From: Callaeas wilsoni
Lineage: Eukaryota > Chordata > Aves > Passeriformes > Callaeidae
Assembly: GCA_013398955.1 (NCBI GenBank)
Contig: VWPU01009600.1
Coordinates: 62,001-126,000, forward strand
Length of the DNA stretch: 64,000 bases
Reading direction: 5' to 3'
A model generated the notes under the pieces. It worked only from the letters and a program-made list of their open reading frames with translations, had not been told where the DNA came from and ran no database searches. Below are positions 43,889-55,800 of this stretch, one piece after another. Position numbers and translations under genes: made by a program. How positions within the stretch are numbered: the first letter of the stretch is position 1; each line of letters opens with the position of its first letter.

Positions 43889-46800
43889 TTATTCTGCAAA
43901 CTTCTTGCCTTAGAGAAAACACAGTTGCAAGTAGTGATCCAAGACCCTGGCATGCTACACACCTGAATTTCAAGGGTTATGATTTCATTGACTTGCTTTT
44001 CAACATTACTAGTTTCACAGCCATTCTTACTTCACCTGAGAAACATCTTCAAAGCATGCAGATCCTACCAGAACTTATGGCTCCCATAACTTCCCCTGTT
44101 TAACGTTTCTGGAATAAAGGAAGAGCAGAGAAGCATCTGGGTAGCATCAGTCTCCCAGAATCCTTTGCATGGACAAGTCTGGCTACATGACAACTGCCTG
44201 TGCTGGGGAGGGAGAGGTGGGCACCACACGTGAATGACAGCTGCGGCCTCTCCTACCAGCTCCCGACATCTGATCCTCCACTGCACTATGAGCTCCAACA
44301 CTTCAGCACAGAAACCCTGCTTCCCTCCACCCTACTGATCCCACAAATGGCCCACATCACCCAGCTCACACCCCAATATGTGATGGAATGAAGAGGGTCT
44401 TCACTCCCAGGTCCCATCTGATACAAGCATTAAAAGATCTTATCAGGATCTGTATTTAGCATAATGCTTGGGCAGACTGGAGCCAAAGGATGGCAATTAA
44501 GGTTGACCTACATGGCAAAGCACACAAGCTATTTTTGCCTCATTTATTATGACTTATTTTCATGGTAGAGACGATAAGTTAAATACAGAATGTGACTCAT
44601 ATATCCCCTGTTCAAGATTTTAAGTGTACTTCTGTAGAACATTTGAGTTATTGGCTACTCCTCAGTCTTCTTCTACAGTAAGTATTCTTGGTAAATATTG
44701 TGGGTTTTGGCTGAGCCATTTTTTAAACTACTTTTGTATTCTTGGTAAAAACAAATCAAATTTCTTCTAACCACATTACGATAAGGATATTGTAACAGAC
44801 ATCATAACATATCTTCAAAGGCTGAAGACTAGTAAAGGGAGGTTTTAATGTTTATCTTATTCACACAGTTTGGCTTACTTCACAATACTTGAACATTAAA
44901 ATGCTTCCTACCATTTTAGGGGTTTTTGGTCAAGACACCATTCACACCTCCTTGTGATTCATGGCTGAAGTCCGACTTTTCCAATGAGTAAGCATTGTAA
45001 GGCACAAATTGCTGGCAGGAAACTCTTTAGTTTGTTCATAATAAAACAGAAACAAAATAGAAAAGCTGTAGCAGAGAAGTGATTTCTTTGTGAAACATAC
45101 TTCCCCATTAAGACCACCACATAATCCTTTTTCTCAACTACAGACCAAGGTATTTGAAGCAAAGTGATGACTAAACAAAAGAAGAGTATTCAGTAAGCAT
45201 AAAATAAAACCAAAGAGGAAATTTTAAAAGATCTTGTTACTTATACAGAAAGTCTTCAAGGTCATTTAATTCTGAAAAATAGACATTTTAATTTCTTAAT
45301 TGTTTAGCAGAAGAACTGCACGACTTTCTTTACTAACTGTGCACACTGTCTTCTGTTTCATGCACATTTGTTTTTTAAAGTCTCAGTCATACAACTGTGC
45401 CTTCTCAGATACTAGTAAACTTACTGAATCATTTTCTGTTCATTACTTTGGTAAATCAAGAGGGGTTTCTTTAAAGCATCAGTCACTGCAGGACCTCCTT
45501 TGTGAAGTTACTTCATTACCCTCCTTGTCTGTCCGAAGAGAGTAATCATACCACCACTCTCTATTTCGAAAAAGGCTGTGACAGGCAGAGTATCTCCTCA
45601 CACTAACGATGTCTCCAACCACTCTGAAGAATTATTCATTCATTTTTCTTCCTTCTTCCTCCACTGCAATCAAATAATTAACTGCCCTACAAATTCAGGG
45701 AGAGGGAAGAGATACATAGAACATCATTGGAATGGAAGCAGTTCATTCTCTGATGGAGGAGGATATAATTTATGTGAAAGGATATCAGATCCTTAAAACA
45801 AAAATGTAGCAATCTATGGTCATAGCAGAACTTCTACAGATAGGAGACAACTGATGTTTCTAGGATGCAATGACTCCTTTAAGCTTGTTTCCCTTCAGAT
45901 CAAATGACAGAGGGCACTGCGGTAAGCCAATTTGCAAACAATAGCTGAAATGATAACTTGTACAGAATTGTTTGGCACAGACATCTACAATTAGATGCAG
46001 GATTTCCTTTTAAATTCCAAAGGGACTTCCACATCCCTGTCTTTCTTTACTATGGTTGAACATGAGGAACAAACAAGGTGTTCCTAACTCCGGAAAGAGG
46101 AAGAGAAGAGGAGGGAAAAAACCCCCAAGCTGCCAGTAAAGACAGAAAGAAAACTTGATCATGCCCACATGGACTGAAAATAACCTTCAAGGGTCATGTA
46201 CTAAGCTAAAAAGGAGGCCCCTATTCCCACTTAGGAAACAGGGCATTGTTTATTCTCATGAAATAATTTAATCATAAAACTTTCAGAATACTCCTTCTGA
46301 AAAATGAAATGCTGTGCAAAGAAAGTCGTTGCTATTGTGTCTTATTTTGATAAAGACATATCAGACAAGTAAAACAACAAAATCAGGAAGAGGGTAGCTT
46401 AAAAAACACAGAGTTGCTTAATTTCTAATATTAATTTTTATCCTTGTGCTATATAACAAAGCTAAAAGAAGAATCATAAATGTTATTTCCAGTCTTTCTT
46501 CTCTTCCTCCACTAGGTGTCTTCTAATTCTTCACTTTTTCAGGGTAAATTCCAGACTATGCACAGCAAGAAAGTCTTTGCTTACAACTCATTCTCAGAAT
46601 TGTATCTTACTGTACAAACAGAAATGCAAAGAGGAGACCTATATGAAATGTAACTATTTGAGCAATAACAGAATTTGCAGTTTCACAACTATGGGAACAA
46701 TCACAGCTTCCATGTCACGTGGTATGTCCCTTCCACAGGAGAGACAAAGTGGCTTTCACTCTTTATAATCAGTTTTCCTGAAATACCGGCTAAGTAGTGC

Positions 46801-49800
46801 AGGTGTATAAAGGAATGAACCCATCATACCTGTTCCCTGCAGTCCCAAAGATGTGTTGCTATGCTTGCTAAAGATCCGCAGGTGGCAGCATTGACGCAGT
46901 AATTAGTCCTCACCACAGCAGAGGTCAAAACCATTTCACCAAACTGTTTCTTATTGGAGACTAAACACCATTTTCCAGAGTCAGAGTTCTTAGCACCAGG
47001 CAGTACAAGCACTGGGCCAGGAACTGTCTGACAGTAAAGAGAAGCCAGATCCAGGATCACTGCTACAAGATACTGTGCCAATCGCTTGCTCAATAACTGT
47101 GACAGGTTAGGCCCCACTATCTTGGAAATAAACTACATCATCTAGACAGTGATGAGCGCTGTGAACCATGGGCTGGTGGTACAGTTCTTATGGTTACCGT
47201 CATATGCTGCCAAACTTGAAAGAAGAAGGAATACAGAGATATCCAACATCCTGCCATTTTTACTGCCCTTTCTTCTCCTACTGCTCCTTGTTCAAAACAA
47301 GCTTTGCACTCCCTCCCATTTCTGCTATTTGGGTAAGTGATATGAATTTGGTGGCCCTGATCATCACATGGCTCAGTTACAAGCAAATGAAGGGAAAGTC
47401 CCAGATGTTCTAGGACAAAAATAAAAAAGCATTGACAGGCAGGATGATCTAGAGGCTAAGGATGAAAGCGGCAGAGAATACGGAATGCACAAGTCTCACT
47501 TCAGTTTCACTGCTCCATCCTCTTAAAGCCACGTTTACCAACACAATGTCTACATAAGGAAAACGGCTGCTTAAATTACTGAACTTCAAATGTATGCCCT
47601 GACTTACTCTCCTAGGCCTCTTGTCATGATAAAGCTCAGGATTTTCAGCTCCTTCCCTTTAATATGCGTGTGTGCGTGTTTGTAAACTAGATATAATTTT
47701 TGTTGTTGAACAGTTGGTTGAGTCCTCTGACTGGACCAGGCTCTGAAAAGACAGTGGCTCTGAAATCGTCCGCTTGCAGCTGGCTCTGCTGTCCACCTTA
47801 GCCAGCTCAGAGCACGAGCTGGCCTTGTGCTGGTACTCCAGTGCACTGAGCACACTTACTCTCAGCTGCTCTTTCATTTCCCTCCAAGGACAGTGCTGAG
47901 CCTACACACCAAGCAAACCTGCCTAGCAGAGCTCCTAACCAGCCAGATTCACTGCTGTGCAGCAGGCACCAGGCTGCTTTGTCCCAGTCTGGATTATGCC
48001 AGCCCCTTTATCATCTTGATACTCCCTCTCGTGTCACCTCAACTCCACCACAGCACACCAAGCTTCACAACCGCAACACACTGCTGCTTGTTCATCTGTG
48101 CCAGGGACAGGTGGCACAGGCAGAACTGTCAGCACTAGAAGACTGTCACTTCAGCTAAGCAAGCTACCTGCCAGGGTTGGGCAACACACAGTAAGGCACC
48201 CTTGCATCTGAAGTGCTTATTCTAATTCACACAGCCCACTCTCACTTCAGGTACTTTTGATTAAACACTTCACTGGTCTGCTAAAGCCCATGTAGCAATT
48301 TTTAATTGTTTAATTTCTGATAACATATACTTGGACTAGTAACTGACAGAGCTCGTCCAAACTCCTGAACCCTGGAGGAGTCAGAACAACTCTCCCTACT
48401 CCTGCCCTTGACTTCATCAAAGGAATCTGAGTACATGCAGCTCCAAATAAAGGCATTTCTTTTGAAATACTAACTCAGTTCTGGGATGCATATCAAGTTT
48501 CAGAACAATACGTCTTATGCACCTGAGACCTTTAAGAACAGTTTAATAGTAAAAACATCACATACCACATACTTGGTAAGGAAAGAGTTGGAAAAAACTC
48601 TCCTAGACACTTCCAAACTGGAACAACTAACTAGCTCCTGACAATGCAGATTTAATAAAAGAAACGAAAAAACTTGAGCATTCACGCAGGTTTTAAAAAA
48701 CTATGAAATATCTGTCATGAGAAATGTGTACTTTTTGAATTAAAAAAACTGCTTCCCAACAAAACAGAACACAGGAAGGCAGAACAGACACAACAGTTTA
48801 AGAAATCTGCCAAAGGCAACATGGGTTCATCAACAAGCATGGAGCTGTGTTGGTATTTGCCATGAGCTAATATTATTATGGACACTCTGAGATTGCTGGT
48901 GTGTAAAAGACCACTGTCTCTAGTCCACTACTCCACTGCCACAGACAACTCAGAGATGCAACTTTCCTTGTAATTAATTTTTGAATTACTGTTTCTTTCA
49001 AAGGTTGACAGTGATAAACAGATGAACTACAGGTCAGATGCACTGTATATTTTTAGGCTATTTAGTGACACAGGGTGTGTCCCAGCTGTACAAGAGAAGG
49101 TGCAGGGGGGCGGAGGGAAGAGAGGAGGGGTGGAAAAAAAATCCCAGTGAACCCAGGAGAAACATGGAATGTTGAATTCTCTTTTAAAGGGAAAACTCAG
49201 GAGCTCCTTCCTCAAACCATACCATGTTCTAGCAAAACAGGGAAGAGAAAGCAAAATGTGACAGTAAATAAGACATGTCAGGCACAGCTAACTAGGCTGC
49301 AGTTCTCTTAAGCTGCTCCCTTTCCCATTCCTTCAGCTCTGCTGCACACTGTATTTATACCCACTCGTCAGACAGACGAGTGGGAGAGGAGGGACAGCTA
49401 TGCCATGACACAGCCTCTGAGTAACACACACATGGCAAAACTGGAAACAACTGCAGTAACTTTAAGCATTCAGTGCCATGACAACTTTTAACCAGTAGTT
49501 TATTCTTAAACAGTCACTATGGTGAACACAGTATGGAAATAAAAAATGAAGCCAGTTTTCATCAAGGTTGAGAACAGTAACCCAAAACTGCATGTGAACT
49601 CACCCACAACAGCAAGCCAGTAAGTTAACAAACTGACATGGGAGAGTTGCTTTCTGCACCACTAGTGCAGTGAACCATGCAAGAAGCTTCAGTTCTTTCT
49701 TTTCAATAGATCTAAAACGTGGAAAGTTTGAAAGGAGAAGAAGAACCTGAGCTCAAGCCTGCTCCCTACCAAACTGAGGAAGAGGGTAATCTTTCTGTCC

Positions 49801-52800
49801 CTCTGTGTGCAGAACTCTGTATTCCCTGGATAAAGCTTACATTACACAGTAAGTGAACAGGCAAAACATACTCTTCTGTACCATGACTAAATTGCCGAAA
49901 GACCCTGCAGTACATTTAGTCTGCAAAAGCAACAGCATGAAGGCAATCGCTTCAGTGCTCCACTTTGAGGTTGTTGCAAGTGACCAAATGCATTTCTTAG
50001 GCTTACTGCCAGGTAGTGAAGGCACCATAACAGACCACATGCACTCTGCCTTATCCTCAGACAGGAAGTACATTAGCTTAGCTTTTAACTACTTAAAACC
50101 AGCTTTAGCACAACATAATGCAACTAAAATTACCTTGTCTACTGCTCGAACTTCAGAATACCAAAACAAGACCCGGGATGGAACTGAGCATTTAATTCAG
50201 TAAAAGCTGGAGCAGAGGAAGTACTCACCCATCTGAGGGAAACCAACGGAGGCACTCATTTCTAGCTGATAAAACAGCAAATGAAACAAAAATACAGCCA
50301 GGTGCTTCCTACAGCAGAAACCAAAGCAACAGGGGAATGCAGCACAGCAGAGCAGCCCATTGCCTCTCACAAACCACAGGCAGTGCAACTTTTGACTTGG
50401 GTGTTCACCTCCAAATGCTTATCATCCTGCAGCTGCAGCCAGCCTGAGCACCTAGACAACGAGTACGCAATTGCTGGTACTGCAAACACCTCTTTTCAGC
50501 CTACTGCTGCCAGACAGAGCTACTCCTCCATGCCTGGGGGGAAGGCCTGCCAGCTTATGAGCATCAGAGAGGTTTGGCTGCCTCTTCTCCACCAGGAAGG
50601 CTATGAAAAGCCTGAGTGAAAGCAGAACACAGACTGACACGCCTGTGCTGCAGCAAACCAGATGGGTGGCTAACCTGCCAGCAAACTCAACTAGGCTGCT
50701 GTTATCCACCTGTGTAAACTTGCAGGACTTGATTCCAGCTGCCCTCACAAGGCATGATCTCCCCTGCAGGGTCAGAGCGTCAGCCACCCTCCAGACAAAA
50801 TGAGACACAGCTACAAAAGGTCACACTGCCCACTTTGCCCCAAGAAGACAACAAGCCAAGAGACAACTCGCAGCATATGGCTTCCCTGATCCCAGACTCA
50901 ACACCTGCCTGCTTTCCATTTAAACCCAGAATCACTTTTGTACTTCCTCTTTTGCTAAGGGAGGCACTAGTTGTCCACTTGCCTGTTTTGGTACATTCAC
51001 AGTGCAGTTCAGCTTGGAAGGTACCTCCACACTTCTGTATTTTTTTCCCAAAATAACGTACTCTTGCCTAGGAGAGTTCAAAAGTCCAGTTCTTCTCTTC
51101 CAGAAGATGTACATATGACACTGAATTTCACTAAGCATTCACTGAACAGTTGAAAACAGTGTTTTGTTATGCTGAAGCATGCTCTGGAGTTGCTTTGCTA
51201 ATGATAAAGCCACTGAAGAGTTTTCAACACTGGTTAGTCCTTTTAAGATACTCCTTAGTCCTAAAACATTAAGCACTTTTACATAGCTTTGTATTTCTGT
51301 AAGGTGGTCTGGGTAGGATTTGCAGCTCACTGCATTTAAAAGGCCTTTGGAATGATCACAAAAAAACAAGTTTCATATTAGTTCACCTAAACAGGAAAAC
51401 CTCAAATATTTAAAGGTAATCTACACACCAAAAATCATATCCAGGTCCCTCCCTGTAATTACTTTAACCATCACACTGACCTATGCAGACATCTACATGC
51501 TAAGGCAAACACATTTAGCTGAGATAAATGACATGACTCCAGTAGAGAGCGGCTTTTTTTCACAGACGTTATCTTGAGCACTTAGTGAGGATCACCTACC
51601 CATATTAGTTTTACAGTCAGTGAAGAAAGATGTTCCCACAAACAAACCTCATTCTCACTATTTCTGAACTGCAGGACTTTGTTGCTTCTGGCACCAAGTG
51701 CACATCCTGGCAAATTCTTGATGACATGTCAGGTGGAAACCAAAATGCTATTGCTCCCCTGCTCAACGCGGAGGTCTCTGCTACCACGTCCTGAAGACTG
51801 CCAGTCAGAGACCTGAAGCAGCAAGCACTCTACAGAGAGTATGGAATGAGCTCCTTCTCTGAATGCCATTTCTAAAGGGTGGATCTTTTTTCAAGCTGAC
51901 AAAGAGGAAACGTAGGAAGTTAGTCTTCTTTACCTATAATCCTTTGTGAATATACCCATCCCACCTAAGATGCCTGTTGCAGTGACACAGCTGAGAGATT
52001 TTACTCCATTTTAACCCAGGCAAAACCTCTCTGCATACAGCATTTTTCAGCAGAGCTCTTGAATAAGCAGGTTATTATCTTAGACGGTAAATAAAGTATA
52101 GAAATATTGCTGCTGTGTTCGTAAAATGTAAGTACAGGCGTAAACAAAGTTGTGTATTCAAGTGAATCAAACTTCTCATTTCAAATGCAGTGACCTTCTG
52201 TCACTTTCAGACTGACTACTATCCAAGGCAATATAAATAAAATGGGGATTTCCACAGAAAATCCACCCGACTATGCTCTACTGAAAATACATTTATGCTG
52301 TGCTTATTAGAAACTTACACATAACCAAGATGTGTATTCTTGCAGATACCTTTTTATGGAAACTTTAACTTAAAATATGCTTTCATTATACTACAAACAT
52401 TTAAAAGAGTGTTTTGAAAAGATATATAGCACAACAGCCCAGTCTGACCACACTGGAAATATTACAAAAGTTTGACTGTTGAAAGGTAATAGAAATACCA
52501 GTTCACAGACATCGCACCTACGTGAAACAGTAACTTTTAAGTATGACCAATAAAAGAGCTCAGAACTAGCGAGATTACGTCATTGTTTCCTGCCTGTGAA
52601 GAGGAGTTATTTTAGCTAAGTGAAGCTGAGCAAAGAAGAGGAAGTCTAAACCTTCTACAGATTTGGGGCCATGAAAGAAGCATCTCTGAAGAAACTTTGT
52701 AGTGCACGAAAGGTGAGTAACAATCCCTTATGCTGTGCTAACAAAGCAACTTGGATGTTCATATATGTTGCTAAGAGACTTCTTTGTTCAGAAGCCAAAC

Positions 52801-55800
52801 ATGGGCATTAATTCTAGAACTAATGAAAAGATATTTAATTTTTTAGTGCGCTTTCAAAATATCAGCAGCATTCTATAAATAACATTTAAAGAAAAATTAT
52901 TGCAATTGTAAAAGCATAGTACCATACTGTTGTTCAGGATTTTAACAAAAATTTTTAAAACATACAAAAAATGAAAACATTGGTAAGTACATTTATCATT
53001 AAAAGAAAAATGTTTGATTTCATGAAACTAAAACCAGGAGAAGATTGTGTTGCTTGGTCTCTCTGTGCTTCACTGAAAACCATGTTCTCCTTGGGGAAAT
53101 GCAAGCAAATATAAGGGACAGACAAAGTAAAAAGGGGGATTGGGAAGAGAGATACATGCATGGTCCTTTAAAGGGAATCACTGTTACCTAACTCGCATTA
53201 GGAATCTGCAGGAAAAAATTCAATTGTCATTTTTCTGTGAACGTCTTGTTCTCGTACACTGCACCTATCTGGCCTTCACAGTTCACATTAGACATTCAGA
53301 ATGTCAGTTATCATTAAAAAATTAAAAGATTGATAAAACATACAGACAAACAACAGAGGAATCATTCAAAATTAACACAGGCAAGCCTTCCAGAAACCAG
53401 TGACCCCAGGGGCTCTTCAGCAAGTGCTTTAATCAATACCAGTAAGTAAGTGTTTTCATTATGAAAAATGGCAACTAGGGCAAAACCATCCACCCAAAGT
53501 CACCCAAAGATCTGCTTGGGTTGTCCTGGGAGATTTCAACTTGAACCCCATACAGACAAGTATCGATGAGAAAGCAAAATATCTCCAATTGTGTATAAAT
53601 GCAGACAGGTAACTCAAACTTTTTAAAAATCTCAGTATTTCTTACCTACATAAATGTTACATTTTAGATTCTTAAAAATTAACTGGCATGCATTTAAACT
53701 TATAAAGTTGGGAAACAGTGTCTCCAACAACCAACCAACCAAAACACAACAAACCCTTCTTGTTACAGCAGGTCTGTTCTTTGATATATCTCAAAACTGT
53801 AACAAACTTGAAATAATCAGCAAACAAGGCATGGGAAGAAGATCACATCAGATTCAGTTTCCTCTCTTCCCATTAACATCAGCCTACTGGTTATTTCGAA
53901 AACATGACCTGACCAGAAACGATTACAGGTACTGCAAGTCCAAAGGAAAGAAGAGCAAAACCAAAACTAAAATCCATGATGTTTCTTAACATTCAAGTGA
54001 ATTCTTCTACCTATCTTATACATTACTACTCAATTCACCTGCTAAATTGCTCAGGATATTGAGCTTGGTAGTCCTGCACTGTGTCATACACAATCACTAG
54101 CAAGAGAAAAAAACAAACCAGAACAAAAGAGAAAAAAAACCACTTACAATGTGCAAGGGCAGGGGGGAGGTGACTATTAAGCAACATTTGGACAATTTTG
54201 TGCAACAGTAGTGAAAGTGGAACAGTGTGCCAGATAATATTTTAACTATGCTGCTAGCACATGCGCAACATTTTTAAGCATACACCATCTAACTTTCAAT
54301 AAGCTTTGCTAGCATTAATTCTTTTATTTTTCTTACTTTTAGAGTTCTTCACGCAAAGAGGCATTCATACAGATGCCCTCCAAACCCCTTTTTTTGCATT
54401 ACATGCACAGCTTTTCCCCATACAAAACATAAATTCTGTTGTATGTTCTAATGTCCTCATCTGAGCAGAAAACAGACCTTTTTTTTTTTGTTTTGTACAG
54501 CTGAAAAAAAGACCTTGCAGTTAAGGGTTAGCTATTTCTATGCATAAGCTTTTTATGTATCTGTAAACTGGAGAATTATAAGAAAATTAGAAGCCCAAGC
54601 TTCATATTTCAAGGCAGAAACTAACCTATATAAAGATTTAACAGGTCATATTTAAGTTAGTTACTCCATGGGTACTCTTCTCAAAAGCAGCTGGTACTTG
54701 CCAGTGTCAAACCAGGATGCCAGACTAACAAACACTGGTTCAATTCCCTATGCATTCCTGTAGCACTGAGAAAGTATTTGGTAACATTACAGAGAAAGCA
54801 TTAACCAGATGGGCAGTAACAGCAAACCTGTTTTTTAATGCATTCTTCACTTCTGGAGATAAAACACACAGGAACCATGCACTTTTCTGCTCTTGAGAAC
54901 AGTTCTGGTGCCTAACAGATGCTGTAGAACTTCCTTGGCTGTCTGTCACAAGTGGGAAGATCAGACAAACAACTAACTTGTTCCTCCTCCTCGTCACAAA
55001 GCTGCCATAGGACTAGGTAAAAGGCCAGACAAGAGGAACCCTCCCACATAAAGTCATGAAACTGTGAACACAGCAAGAGTCAGGAAAGTGCTGGGGGTGA
55101 GGGTAAAACAAAGCACTCAGGCAAACACTAGGTACAGTCTGCCATCCTCATGGGCTCCAGAGCAAACTAGGGATCCTCTCCTTCGGCTCTCATCACCTCA
55201 GTCTGCACAGTGACATTTCAGATGTCTAACTCCTATGACCAAGAAGCTAGACAAAGGAACATAACTGTGCTCTGGGTAAGCTGCCTACTAGCTAGCAACT
55301 CTTTCCCCCAAACAAATACTCTTCCCATATGGCCTGGCTGGAGACTGTGCTGCTTACCATCTTTCTACATTTTTAAATAGGAAGTCTATTAACATATTCA
55401 TCTCATTCGTATGTTGGGTGGGTGGTTCTGATACCCTGGGATTAAACACTGTATTAGAAGCTGTGTAGCTAGTAAAACAGTTTTTTAGTGTCTTTTATGA
55501 GCAAGCACTTGTTCTTTTGGGAGTTAAGTAGTTCCTACACAGATAAAAGGCAAAGTCAATACTCTTTGCATATCCAAATGTCACTACATGCCATGCTCAC
55601 TTGTTTCTATTCATAACTAGTTTTAGTCAATAATTTTTTAAGAGAGACAGCTTGAAGAAGTATTTTCTTTAGAAAGTAGCTCTCATAGCTCAAATACAAC
55701 TGTTTCAATCTAATTATCAGCTGCTGATGCACACTTGAAGTGTCAATCTTGACTTTTTGATTCCTTATATAAAAAGGTCTCTTAAGTAATTAAAATATTT

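Larger units (their letters stand above)
35969..52544. other. UBAC2 intron 4 between the receptor genes: no gene recognised
   Basis: 16.6 kb without a recognisable exon. It contains the (AT)15 tract, the inverted repeat at 49360 and less AT-rich patches (about 41120-41430, 43100-43600, 47800-48150, 50200-50950). These patches show short open frames on both strands, as expected of GC-richer non-coding DNA. Confidence 0.6.

Noticed and set aside
50197..50808. Overlapping open frames of more than 110 codons on both strands
   Set aside because: GC-richer DNA lowers stop frequency on both strands. There is no recognisable homology or splice context.
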